Shown in pieces: positions 30,201 through 36,000 of a stretch of 64,000 nt of DNA. How positions within the stretch are numbered: the stretch's first letter is position 1; every line of letters begins with the position of its first letter. The DNA is taken from contig CAZXWD010000001.1 of NCBI GenBank assembly GCA_964644135.1, positions 17,593-81,592 of the forward strand, read 5' to 3'. Position numbers and translations under genes: made by a program. The notes beneath the pieces were generated by a model, which was not told the DNA's origin, did no database searches, and saw nothing but the letters and a program-made list of their open reading frames with translations. The stretch comes from CAZMOK01 sp964644135. GTDB lineage: Bacteria; Bacteroidota; Bacteroidia; Bacteroidales; JAGOPY01.

Positions 30201-30924
30201 CGGTCAAGTTTACAAATTCAGTTGCCTTGTGGCTCTTTGCAAGTATGTTATTGTCGTTGTCGCGAATGTAAGTTGCCTGGTTGTATTCAATAGCTTCCGG
30301 AACGATTTCTCCGCTTATGGTATCCATCATTCCATCTTTTGTCCTGACAAACCTGTTTGGATGATCATTGTACTTGTACTGGCTCGGAAAGTGATCCCCG
30401 GGCTCTAAAGGTTCTTCTCCGAATTCCTGGTAATATCCCCTGTAGTCGTATTGATGTTCCGGATGGTCTGGATTTGGATGCAGGCCCATTTTTTTGGACA
30501 TGTCGTGATACCACTTCAGGAACGAATCTTCATCGACATTGTCCTTTTTTAACGTACCGTAAGTTCCAAAATCGGCAGTGTCGCTTTTCTTTTCTAACCA
30601 GCTTTTGTATTCCTGAAAATCATCAGGAAGCTCTTTCGATGTGGTTTCTGGTTGTGGATCATTTTCGGTAGGGACGGGTTGTTTTGGCTGTCCTTTTTTT
30701 TTGCCAAGGATTTCCCGTTCGATTTTTTCATCGTCCCAGCCGGACTTTAATAAATCCTCATAGCTATGATACTTGTTATTGACATTGTAAAATCGCGGAA
30801 GCTCTGTAAGTTCATCTTCAGTCCAGCCTCCGTTGAGCATTTGCTGCTTGGTATAGATCTTATTGTCGACCGGATTTTTGTAGCGTACTTTTTCTGTATC
30901 CGGTGAGGTCATTGTCATTGTCAT
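15226..30924 (-). CDS. Giant polyvalent virion protein (5232 residues) with RNA-polymerase-like core and accessory enzyme domains
   Basis: A single 15.7-kb frame and by far the largest gene. Seen in order: an N-terminal repeat-like region (two 'GW.ded/ekieL' segments within residues 1-80); coiled coils at 250-540 and 1290-1420; a hydrophobic helical stretch at 690-900; an ADP-ribosyltransferase-like domain at 1600-1770; SFKSGTK at 2531-2537 and GSDFDGD (DFDGD at 2810-2814), as in two-barrel RNA polymerases; SLOG-like SGGQSGVD at 3572-3579; ASCH-like SGRKTATSR at 3651-3659; HEHAH at 3834-3838; a PD-(D/E)XK-type D4097...D4111-F-K4113; and a hydrophobic C-terminus. Such mixtures define 'polyvalent' proteins of phages and plasmids. 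The gene follows two internal virion genes, the place of ejected core proteins. I infer that it is packaged and injected. Start alternatives at residues 3 and 5 exist. Confidence 0.88.
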   Translation of the reverse strand: MTMTMTSPDTEKVRYKNPVDNKIYTKQQMLNGGWTEDELTELPRFYNVNNKYHSYEDLLKSGWDDEKIEREILGKKKGQPKQPVPTENDPQPETTSKELPDDFQEYKSWLEKKSDTADFGTYGTLKKDNVDEDSFLKWYHDMSKKMGLHPNPDHPEHQYDYRGYYQEFGEEPLEPGDHFPSQYKYNDHPNRFVRTKDGMMDTISGEIVPEAIEYNQATYIRDNDNNILAKSHKATEFVNLTEKYADDPTMKPFMDMVRKRINTKWGKYQTYQRSEAEIKADEERAGIRTEIADLEKKIYEFDQQTDSKAHLMGPAGLSSEPNRNRSIEYEKLRERRKILIEKLETGPLNFFDYTKKMEEKAGQQFTSKPVEASREMLNQRSDWLAREFMSEEDNMEFDLKEQLGQKLAELNKIKNPEGEGATVDQEQLVRKQGEISDIRSKIYGLLDQRRQKVQERHKELQIALEATDDEKEKKYLKDELRFVEAMSMDLFKADGDPKKYEQLRAERAINETDFNLMDVVPKGTKARDALNMVLQVLATEYEDKVNLTHNAKTHLGAWVESMKDKYGSHANGPYERLYGEEGLHHQMRAIAPLVMMNRLPVEYLEDEERSVKDGWFSRAWDNIKKTGDMAYRQATQSLYPMTYSSLSTQKQLSNTAMTTMQEIGIDKLIEPTVKKSLKTRTEYKDFSAADFGEMMGPTLAILEPMAEGALLVGLASKFVKPLANLRKAGLIRTYKGTNKVRRAAEAGKRLLARGAYSGLEYQTAGLLHSGNRVIQDEADFLSGMFGAFGEGFITKLGQKVMIPKFINMAFKGRMKEYVDRLTNIGGRFIGRGFGETSEETAQTTWQMYRDTEHWDDFKKQFDDLFLDKSELFHFTAMTFMMGIGMGGGNTLGQIMAETYRENMGKLSPEERMAFEQNAPTMIRYINNQKHKMVINDAKEMNSENIAILLDDAIKGKEELLQKIREKTQQGKPQEDIDELKKDLFELEKSEVEYRRILKERGIENHKEAPLAIEQYAQLHQDKYNTQRELGTLAKANVPPDDERFVSALNKLARINKTLKRLAPGETFDGKKINLVEKEGKPDFRSSKKGGIIEPTVVTDQNDIDFEIEQNAQDYGITFNPYRDVPEKVWNTLMDLQGDNPENTRITVAQAERVAKYLTKLYDQLEAMSESKQRNLSRGMIATIQQDIASKLTTLENIVTIKKESGTLKSDVTPIQKLADQYRTAFQEKAAEKFFKTTDEQTKAEADKKGAEEAEREAQAKEMRKKRLEKHRIRRDKKIEHLTKEVNDEIASTSAQLNTLQEQLDEALESGFTTDSDWINMYKSRIKTLKTKLDELHKQKQTILKSGKKEGEVTDESAKKKIKKEKLVKELDEKGYELVEIENEPTFHSNRRSRGGKSGASPRQVQQGDILDLNYTPRNKMTPDQKRLRQTTTGRPYKHLLQASINGVDVGGIPYQSKADNKITELLKKGYEVKLVVTRAPDQKNPYSFDFEIIVKKKAKPSKGKLKNRISTLIDRAVKLGNDAVIIKDTKDPIDTDVYVVFEPDQIHILGSAEDLEKFSKWGERSKNKGFEKTKVKEGVDDLFNENPELVKIGTKQEYSAYLDDVFPESKDKSIVYHGSTDKIEKFDKSKRGALTGASSAKKGFFFASNRKNSDLYGNAGVIDEGTEEINAIDQVRKYAENRLKKKKEDPFLEELFEEDSEPDFENIKELLGIEFKTLRENYQTDQSYYQALAKEAESLMERIEGSKALRVYSVVLNIKDPYIPDKRKQKSQLKKNKTDEIVEDKLTDEEKIKQKKERLKDLGSQIADELAKRTGGKKDLARTPEENMKLRTLIVDFAKELVELGYLKAKDLFNAIIDALESMGIDDARDLVEEYHDDILRTADVTGEKIGFEFEYDSEFYTTADQKVRALRAIFKDFIHHLESKGMKEPERLIMNMSKSEEFKAALKNPETLAAFLPKLEKKYPDLAKALADESIISFDQIISMQAFYGNMHLMEVVGLHRNANNTYSIQSYNSGARVDDFIETTKRTLRSFTYKGIKDPNKALAAAYKDYMSRSVEITEKRKRKEVSSEQAYEEMYQEQNELYAEFFELITGIESKFWLQYMENPETEKKYTAREIYRPNIFTAIRSKNGFLHSDMPTEQNVKNAIAYFTREPGKKIIDGKEVRISSNIGKLVNILKDESNISLNFSNIEGNREASFEQSSNLIRSMQGIEELRHGKPYKNNRIIQLHMKLPSNPITGRHEIGLSRVTGIFDAKTSNSIESRDMVESDIIMTLFRLFRSSDSNNVAKAETYQQYMGQFGDKKQFYIIQVPKYSNGAKTYKAIYDASPHQKNMATPEEIEAEIEMVNSLIIEGISKEDQDLIDPDKRRAEIKNFLYNFAINKYESDMIAFGRPEQYDNGFVDMVKRAGSTNSPGYSPNTHVEGGVGKKQKHAILNDPVINGEEIFDGIQFMTRSFADKLAVSIGSIFTRTNHYDQLNHTKALYSLVDPSGTRALTKTNVLVIDDLAKQFPDSIYGKIYQLMKSNKLDTLSFKSGTKLAEGPVNKVFDGENLVSENIESFDRFNDNFFIQQDLRHPTRPNTLKQAKQSIGNMINLPNADRIGQLWDENHQQAMDEFIEMFDKFDHKKKRRLLLNEINKDQLPELWEYVRKGGDLSNPYYATMLQKIFASIAERKVLERQVNRVSLQEVPVGDIGLRPMRKSSNGKNVHMPEILANIDGARIEQGFKTKKEAIEYATQFPDMIDPDTGKLMEWEIEKRGSKYYVPGELVIVTRVPADDYHSHNVARLKGNIPGAGNIIITDQNSQLIAGSDFDGDKRFVETLHKNREGETVTGTESPQAKVNLSMRLVHQDYRRPELFDMLNAPINLKAYDETVKNIREKNKKEGRESGRQNLLSDNLAAHRKNNVGRRVIGIMAKLQTTFDFVKKHKLKFKARFENITIPLLSTGKDFQKKQIVLNGFVRDRFGVVKNHIGNLLNMALDNGKDPKIEDMGLNEITANMFTTSLMTNTELDRSTDPKAIDKAVRNHIDNLSALFTSYTGRRYIQMERKKKKAGESFSDKVMWEELRKDKNIDHEILDTIRRLKYLSRDIQRVMDFIDVSREVPNTPEEYNKAEVAYELVRLNGLDAIDTSSLRNPDMTWSVHVRNAARSMEIARKYVLRRNLLMTEGIRSILNEIRLAYETILGRRLYDDQNATLNRAMTNVLLLKAIDIEDLGFKTLRKELWELVEKEGESNAFLGMIQKVMYSNTINHKLQILEQYARNDIPQQKLQLIHRDFDKLPKEMKDKFVLYLAYVYGPSFSTWNGNFTKLVSPSYMVELGERMYDFWLKADLDQISAYDRQDIHDAILRTHPEFDINGEWPVTFTHPRYRVNFYKRIAKVIAAKMKDAKNLSQLRQLFADSPLAKKAIDYFKSRADKVNKKVSDVIKEFADDNVQMARERGERRHGILFTKSKQTGYPSRTKRNAQADLTIAIAINYESGGEIATKKFVTDNGKRYHKVPWNELHTPSEMKRLVNETIDLINKYKPEEINIAGNGLDTFAKNGIEQSDVDEIVHEFLEKVLKNPKLTYRPRLVRSGGQSGVDEAGVKAAVKIGYDAEIHAPADWLYKDKHGQTPKMTDARKERFMERFNPHGPDETRLAKPLAMQPHNIEKIKSGRKTATSRTQQLESGLYKLPDGTLIEVGPGGYYSGIDKLKDPNDWAKQEGFADLEDLKENASFDHTKNFAKGTRKKGLFIYKIRLYEDPAQHQDSDEVKYMNKGDAIGEMLASEDPDVQSFIAGQFRKHYPSVVVFNNRAAFIRYVKKTFGHLEYFDANKIGAAFGNAVYIDPDNAVQSTYYHEHAHIYWHALPEDHPTKKKLIEMFGTEEEAVIAIGRMGTDYAAEIMAADTTWKQIKQAVAEFWQEVKRYFRQDTKEDIAMDMAKAIWNNKDGIISEDSKMKMVQFQKNQGEEVDFDKDSHSYTHPDGKTPIKSVSALIKSMQAQGFNKRRAAESVVFKEQSIRTVNNLPRMSSKEIRERIQEVMAMWDHQRDVGTMLHETIQAIREGKAIPSNATDYISEEVIETLADKINEYIDEKINPEGLEEIFEEKVASVDDYLAGHIDYQRIHPDGSRDIYDFKTSVDKVHDADGELTDKYAKAQDGARMKKPFADTEDSKRVQHGMQVNFYRYMQEKNGHKINKMGIIPINFEMNEDGKVTNVTFEEVVPVKEVPKRTAKMVEIHKKRHLETLQSFHRDERALKTLSNRALEIQRKALVWINEQLPEGETLDTISNETGFSILSPASSIRQQLRAKGLTDEEIAQADIHTLLHLRSDESDSVARDELGIPKRKLTTLDSIKTIKPDMSEAQQEKFKKDRETYAEIIAEIGSLDNLMNLSSNRLIYYWERIKDMEPKLAGPLQTYFHEYMSIRTIVKQVRQENKKGNNDYKLATIAMFMLGKNLDLDEARALEEGIEFGGDLGGFVKNFGFINDRLISIQHATMQYYATVIRDQRSKVDEEHINIKKMMNLFFGQPSDVLFGKFKYRGAKADYGFKIRWGIITTEQGDTKYIRKNATAEMNPTERLFIRYIYDFYAKYDDKHRAIMDNPNKAARVQPLIKAPQVFAGKRSSIKQYGLRALTLTPWHKGLRKLLAPSKYDGVEIQVKTADGEKTYRYYELKEQFDIHNGDITVLRDYYNTAKKLYKKQDPVSKGRVRNIGVVGNQRIGKVLLESENRREVMEQHLFSKTRKWHMEKVIPLHEFFQKRFSLDNPLETPFQNTLKFISQYGDKQIYGYTEPGMALWLGNTIRFLMSALALRSLAWNWKAQAVNLGIGILQNKVNLTDLEFARGFARVIFNPWKTRQLLRYHNILDVTHEHSLDSAKKLKQGFTSAALALVSAVEFVNHGVAYAGQFSQEEWSRYDWKGELKPGKPAIELSRRRTYQDNVREIHGDYGVANQILLGYKPGGAALMEFRNWMPAFIANYFAKGYIDRNGHFRRGIYPAAAVGFNVLMYNMMPKSVKEKIHKKYKFAGPDTSQEEIYSKFNKMSVEELMKSSRYLYRQAEGSNIKYSDLDPGDKRAFRKLLNHTIQVASAMAYMIAAMMDDDDDDEKTALQKSRDFLLDIVRQRLLGDVLYFATPDNLLFLIRYPMPILGYITDVLTFTEAFIPWVMYEYTPDWAWDTLEDMGTEPDDIKEWLDKKAFYQSKTVKGNEPGDAKWVNRLIKILPAGSGASQMKTWFQWDLDIKKSDYKRKRRTGGSSDWK
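15690..15709. repeat. CAT trinucleotide run in the giant gene
   Basis: A run of (atc)n repeats encodes six consecutive aspartates near residue 5075 of the giant protein. It is a short in-frame microsatellite that can change length without breaking the frame. Confidence 0.6.
18387..19092 (-). other. PD-(D/E)XK nuclease-like domain in the giant protein
   Basis: Residues about 3945-4180. An N-terminal HSYTHPDGKTPIKSVSALIK, then GTMLHETIQAI (conserved His), then GHIDYQ and DIYDFKTS give D4097 with D4111-F-K4113, the D-(E/D)xK core of RecB/Cas4-like nucleases. The same layout occurs in the separate gene at 58111-59082. Confidence 0.62.
19227..19587 (-). other. HExxH metallopeptidase-like domain in the giant protein
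   Basis: Residues about 3780-3900. TYYHEHAHIYWHALPEDHP contains HEHAH at 3834-3838, a zinc-binding HExxH. It is preceded by a beta-strand-like AVYIDPDNAVQS and followed by acidic helices that could supply the third zinc ligand. This resembles the metallopeptidase module common in polyvalent proteins; it may mature the polypeptide or cut host protein. Confidence 0.5.
19707..20547 (-). other. SLOG-like and ASCH-like domains in the giant protein
   Basis: Residues about 3460-3740. VRSGGQSGVDEAGVKAA at about 3570-3586 matches the YpsA/SLOG-type nucleotide-binding loop (SGGQTGVD). Directly after it, LAMQPHNIEKIKSGRKTATS matches the start of an ASCH domain, an RNA- or modified-base-binding fold. 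SLOG domains can bind or process nucleotide signals such as NAD derivatives. Confidence 0.55.
22377..23427 (-). other. RNA-polymerase-like double-psi barrel region in the giant protein
   Basis: Residues about 2500-2850. A lysine-bearing SFKSGTK (2531-2537) is followed about 275 residues later by VIVTRVPADDYHSHNVARLK (about 2770-2790) and then QLIAGSDFDGDK, with DFDGD at 2810-2814. The triple-aspartate loop after an R.P...hS segment is the metal-binding signature of beta'-type barrels and of crAss-like phage virion RNA polymerases. The motif is seen directly; polymerase function is inferred. Confidence 0.5.
25617..26127 (-). other. ADP-ribosyltransferase-like domain in the giant protein
   Basis: Residues about 1600-1770. 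VYHGS at 1615-1619 and KKGFFFASNRKNSDLYG from 1641 follow the order of the polyvalent ART family: His-containing 'yHGt', then 'GiyFt' with the YG end. The segment closes with RVYSVVLNIKDPYIP. The expected later catalytic glutamate could not be placed with certainty. Target unknown; host RNA polymerase or translation proteins are typical targets of phage ARTs. Confidence 0.55.
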
Positions 30925-30936
30925 AACTGAAAAGAT

Positions 30937-32424
30937 TTAATTTTTTTTCTTGGGGGCCGCATTGCCTGATCCGATTTCTGGCTGCTCTGTATTAGTCGGC
31001 TCTTCTTCTTCTTCGACGTAATTATAGTTCAACTCGTTATAATTACCCGCACTTTCCTTGTCCATTTTCATCGGTACCATTACATCGAAACTGTATAGGT
31101 AGAACACGTTTCCATCCTTATCGGTTAATTCCTGCATTTCCAGGTTTAAGGATTGATTTCCGACCGGTGTAGAAGGAGCATGAGGCAAAGGATCTCCAGG
31201 GGGATTTACGGGGCTAATGCCTTTTCTTTTCAATATGTCTTCGTAATAGCTCTCGTGCGTGGTCAATCTTATTTTTGCAAGTTTTTTTCCGCCTACAGTG
31301 ATAAATTCAACATCGTTCATTGATCCATTCTGCACAAATATTGACTGGTTTGACTGTGCGGTTATCCTCTGCAACTCTCCTTTGCCATCGATGAAATACA
31401 TATCGCCCCCGGTATAATAGTCAACAGGTACCTGATCCCTGCTGCCTGATTTGTGAGGTATCACGGCTGTGGCATCCTGGATATAGCCTTCCTGTTTCGA
31501 ATAAATTTGCTTGTAGAACGGCGTATCTTCAAATTTAACTTCCGTTTCTTGGGTGTTGTTTCTAATTTTCGCCTGTTGGATCCGCTGATGTGCCTGTTGC
31601 GCCTCCATAATATTGGAATACGTTTTATATTCCTCTTCCAGCCATTTTATGGGGTCGTCACTGTAGAGTTTTTGTCTTGTCTTTTCATCAGGAACAGCCT
31701 CAAGAAATTCCTTGTCTAATGCCTTTTTTTCTTTTTGGTAATGTTGGGCAACAAAGCCTCTAAGATCTCCTATTAATTTTGCTGAATAATATCCTCCTCC
31801 GGGAGTGCTAATATGAGCCCCCTGTGCTATTCGTTGACCTTGTGCGTCCATCTCACCAAGGAAGTTATGCAGGTTAAAAGGCTTTTGTCCTTGATATTCA
31901 AAAGCAGCATCAGCACCTCTGCCTCCGGATATGATTTCCTGGTATTCGGCCCTGTGCTTGTTGTATTCGGACCTGGAAATAGAGCCTTCTTGCCAGTCTT
32001 TTTCAAGGTCTGCCAAACTCGCGGCAGTTGTCTTATACAGGTTAATTGAAGGGTGAGAGCTGAATTCTAACTTGATCTGATCCAGACGATTTAGCTTGTC
32101 AGGATCATTTATGAAATCCTGGTCATGAGTGAGATTACCGACTTCTGTGAGATATTTTTCTAAGTCTTTATCAAGTGCTTCTTGATATACCGGAGTAAGG
32201 TTGTCGTGACGGGCCTGTATGGATAGCAACTGATCTGTTATACGATTTGCATATTGCCTGGCATCGTGTTGTTTACGATATTCCCATTGTTCCTGCCTGA
32301 ATTCATCCTGCTTTTCTTGCTGCTCCATCATGTATTTCTGACGGGCAGCATCCATCATAGTGCGTCGGCCAGTGGAATAGTCATGAACATAGTTTAGTCC
32401 GGTTCCGAAATTTGTGTACGCCAT
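30937..32424 (-). CDS. Internal virion/ejection protein, coiled-coil rich
   Basis: 495 residues with a glutamine- and arginine-rich coiled-coil N-terminus (MMEQQEKQDEFRQEQWEYRK at about 30-50) and further helices to about residue 300. A more mixed C-terminal part follows, with an acidic tail (NYVEEEEEPTN) ending in PKKKN. No catalytic motif was seen. It lies 12 bases upstream of the giant polyvalent gene and just downstream of the small internal-protein gene. This gives the order nozzle - small hydrophobic protein - mid-sized coiled-coil protein - giant protein, parallel to T7 gp12-gp14-gp15-gp16. I infer that it is a cargo or core protein ejected with DNA. Confidence 0.6.
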   Translation of the reverse strand: MAYTNFGTGLNYVHDYSTGRRTMMDAARQKYMMEQQEKQDEFRQEQWEYRKQHDARQYANRITDQLLSIQARHDNLTPVYQEALDKDLEKYLTEVGNLTHDQDFINDPDKLNRLDQIKLEFSSHPSINLYKTTAASLADLEKDWQEGSISRSEYNKHRAEYQEIISGGRGADAAFEYQGQKPFNLHNFLGEMDAQGQRIAQGAHISTPGGGYYSAKLIGDLRGFVAQHYQKEKKALDKEFLEAVPDEKTRQKLYSDDPIKWLEEEYKTYSNIMEAQQAHQRIQQAKIRNNTQETEVKFEDTPFYKQIYSKQEGYIQDATAVIPHKSGSRDQVPVDYYTGGDMYFIDGKGELQRITAQSNQSIFVQNGSMNDVEFITVGGKKLAKIRLTTHESYYEDILKRKGISPVNPPGDPLPHAPSTPVGNQSLNLEMQELTDKDGNVFYLYSFDVMVPMKMDKESAGNYNELNYNYVEEEEEPTNTEQPEIGSGNAAPKKKN

Positions 32425-32446
32425 TTTTTTTCAAGTGTTGTTAATC

Positions 32447-33043
32447 CTATTGACCATAAATACTTGCAGCAAGTTTTTTTGTGTCTGCCATTCCTCCTGC
32501 TCCTATGATATTTGAAACACCTGCTCCCATAACGCTGCCGGCTATCTCTCGTTTACGATCCAGTGTTTGTTGTTTTATACTTGCAAGTCTTGTATTTTGC
32601 TGATCTACGGCAAGTCCGTAATTAGCCACACTCAATCCAGAATTAATAGCGTTGCGTTCTATCTCTCTCAGTATCCCTTCTATTTCTACCTCGCTTTTCA
32701 TCCTTTCCTTACCTGCTTGTGTTGAGCCTGCCATAGAAGCTGCAAAACGTGCTGAAGGGCTGCGAAAAACCTCACTGGCAATCTGATTTGTATCGATCCT
32801 TCTTTCTTCGATGTCTCTCTGGATAAGATTCTTTTTCGACTGGATATTTTTTTTCATGTCTTTGGCATTTTTTACCACATCTGCCATAAGGGTAGAAGAA
32901 CGGTCTTTTGCGTTCCGCGTCTTCATGATCGGATCTTCTTCCTTGTTGAGTTTGATGAGCTGGGCCAATCCGTATCCGGTCTGTACAGCTCCTAATGATC
33001 CTCCTAAAATTGCTTCCCATGGTGTTTTTGGCATATCACTCAT
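32447..33043 (-). CDS. Small internal virion protein with hydrophobic ends (gp14-like)
   Basis: 199 residues from the ATG at 33043. The longer frame from 33073 would intrude into the nozzle gene; the chosen ATG is two bases from that gene's stop codon. The N-terminus has ILGGSLGAVQTGYGLAQLI, a glycine-rich amphipathic or membrane-active stretch. The middle is a charged coiled coil (KKNIQSKKNLIQRDIEERRI). The C-terminus is again glycine-rich (AGSVMGAGVSNIIGAGGMAD). Such membrane-interacting ends flanking a coil are typical of podovirus ejection proteins that build the trans-envelope channel. The role is inferred from composition and position. Confidence 0.6.
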   Translation of the reverse strand: MSDMPKTPWEAILGGSLGAVQTGYGLAQLIKLNKEEDPIMKTRNAKDRSSTLMADVVKNAKDMKKNIQSKKNLIQRDIEERRIDTNQIASEVFRSPSARFAASMAGSTQAGKERMKSEVEIEGILREIERNAINSGLSVANYGLAVDQQNTRLASIKQQTLDRKREIAGSVMGAGVSNIIGAGGMADTKKLAASIYGQ

Positions 33044-33044
33044 A

Positions 33045-36000
33045 TTAGTAAAGTTTATTGTGGTTAGACACAAGCTGATACATCCTGATATTTTTGGACA
33101 TATCTTTCAGTACAAATTTAACATACAAATACATTCCTTCCATGCGGCCCTGGTTTCCTTCCGGAACAGAAAAGCGCCACTCATCGACTACGAACTGGTA
33201 ATTTTCCGGCAATTCGCTCACATCGTCAACAGCTATGTTTTTATAACTGCTGCTCACAACATCATAAACACTCTTATATGTTACCTCGTCAAAGAAGTTG
33301 GTTCCGCCCCGCATAAGCATGCCCAGGAATGTCTTCATGTCTCTCAGGTTCGGATTTATTATAACTTCAATATAAGGTTCAATAGCAGCCCCGTATGCTG
33401 TTTCAGATTCAACATCGTGTTTATGCACCTGCTGAGAATTGTAGGCAATACCATAAAGTGTGTTTTCTTGCGGAATGTACAACGAGGGCCCCCACTGCGG
33501 TTTTGATACAAAAGAACGTAGTTTGATGTTGTAGGCAATCGTATTGTAAGATCCGGCCTTGATAAAAGTCATGTAGACCAGGTTTTTCTTTCTGTTGAAT
33601 ATTCCTACAATTCCACCTTTTCCGGAAGGATCGTTATGTCCTGAGTAATCACCAATATCCTCAAAAAAGGATTCGGCTCCTTTGACAAATGATTCGTCAC
33701 TAAGCTCCAGGGATCTGGTCATGTGCAAGAATTTATTCCTCGTTGCGTCGTACCACATCCAGTTACCATCGACATAAACAAGTGATGTTCGCTGCTCAAG
33801 ACCAATATTTTCGTATACGTAGTCGTTCCTGTCGAACTTACCACCTACACCGAGTTGTACAAGTATTTTGTCCGGATCGTTGGTCAAAGCTCTTTCATCG
33901 ACAGGAATAAACCCTATTGCTTTATCCTGCCAGAATATAAGCCTGGAACCAAAACCATGTAATGCATTGACAGAACCGTAACGACCCAGCACATCAACAA
34001 AATTATTGGCCATAAACTGCCTGTAAGCATCTACTTTAGCGCCGTCTATCTTTGTGTTGCTGTATCGGATCCTGTTTTTGAATTTTGTTGATTTGTTTAT
34101 ATCGATCGGGGCTCCGGGATATAATATTTCCGGATCTGAATTCCATGCATTGTTAACCGTGAAATCTTCAAAGTTTTCGATCCTACGATCAGAATGGATA
34201 TTATCATCATCGTTCCATAACTGTATGTGCGGGCTCTTCATTCCAAGGATACTATTACCGGATCGGGCTAAAGGATTGACTGATGTTTGCAAGGGCAGGG
34301 TTATTACATTTCCTTCCATTGTATCTTTAACCAGCTTATAAATCGAAAAAGGAATGATCCTGGCATGAGTGAACATCGTGATGTAAGTGTCTCCACCAAA
34401 CAGTTGAATGTTTTTCGCAATATATTTGATGCTGTAATAAGAAGCAGTTTTAATCGCTTCTTTAAAATCCTCATCAACTTTTTGAAAATGGCCGACATAC
34501 ATGTACTGAGAGTTGGCAAGAGCTGAAGAAGTTGTCCCTCCGTAAAGAACGGATTTATTTCTTTTGTGCCTTACAATCGGAACCTGTTTTAATGAGTTCG
34601 CATCCGGATCCCACCAGTCATTGTTATCAGAATGAGTCAATACAAGGCATTTTCCTCCTGCAGCACCGTTTGTGGCTAAAGCAGGAGATGTATACTTAAA
34701 TATGTTGTGGAACCGGAACAATTCTGCTGAACCGCTCATAGGATCAGTAGATAGTTCGTTCTCTTCTGTTGCGTTTTCAACCTGAAATATTCCTGATATT
34801 TTTGACGGATCAATAGTTGTTTCTCTGGCAGTGGTAGGATAAAAAATATGTTTGTATTTCTGTACCGGATTTTCTGCTCCTGCTTCAATAACCTCGTCGT
34901 TTTGATATATTGCCTTATAGGCTATCTCGAATTCATCTTCAGCTCTTAATTCTTCAGTTGTTCCCAGCAAATAATCAGGGGGCATCCATTCGCTTATATC
35001 ATAAACACCCCATTGGAACCTGTCAAACATTCCTTCATATAAATGTTCTTTAGGCTCGAGTATGTTGTGAACTTTAACCCACTCTCTTATTGTTTCATCG
35101 TCTTCTTCATAACTTCTGCGAATGATATTAGCTATTGGCCCCTCGGCCAGAATGGTCTTATCTACAGGGCAACGTACAATATAAAATCCGGAAATGTCAT
35201 GGATAATATCTGTCAGGTCTACATTAACCAAAATACTTGCAACCTGGGCATTGAAATAATCTTTATTCTCGTCAGCAGCACGAAATGTTTCGGTATATTT
35301 TTTCATGTAACCGGTAATATATGGCCCGACTAAATTACCGTCTTCATTTAAAGTCTCGAACTGCTCAGATTCGGCACTGCCACGTTCAGGGATAGTAATG
35401 TCATCGATCCACCGGACATAATTAAACGTTCCTCTCTTGCTTACAGGAAGGACTCCTATACGATATGTTTCACCACTGCGGTATCCGGCCATTCTTTTGC
35501 TATGAATGCCTTTGTATCCAAGCTGGTCTCTTATGTCCAGGTATTCGAAAATGTTTTTTTCCTGCTGGAAATCGTAATACTTGCAGATCCGGAACACCGG
35601 TATTACTGTACCGGTATCAGACCAGGTAGGCTTGTCTATCTTCCCCAAAAATACATTGCCTGAGGTATAGGTGTCTCCGTTATAACCGACGGTTCCTTCC
35701 AGTACTTTGTAATACTGTCCGGGAAGGATATCACCGTTGCGTACCGTTCCGTCTTCTTTCAGGGAAGGCAGACCGGAATAAGTATCTGTATCAAGATCAT
35801 TCAGGTTCCTGTCATAAATACGTCCTCGAAAGGCAGGGACCTCATAAGTAATTGCTTTAAAGTCGTTCGGGTTGTTCAATCGTTGCCCGGCATCTAACTG
35901 ATCCTCTTCTGTTACCCCGCCGATAGCCAATGTTTTTTTGATGTCGAAAAGGTCGTTGATTCGTTCTATAGCTACTGTTGCAGTTGTGTAGGCATTAATA

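Noticed and set aside
15316..30671. Many plus-strand frames of 60-226 residues inside the giant gene
   Set aside because: They are shadows of the 15.7-kb minus-strand frame, with no conserved domain and no clustering or operon-like spacing.
33044..33073. Longer start of the small internal virion gene
   Set aside because: It would run into the nozzle gene; the ATG at 33043 is two bases from that gene's stop codon.
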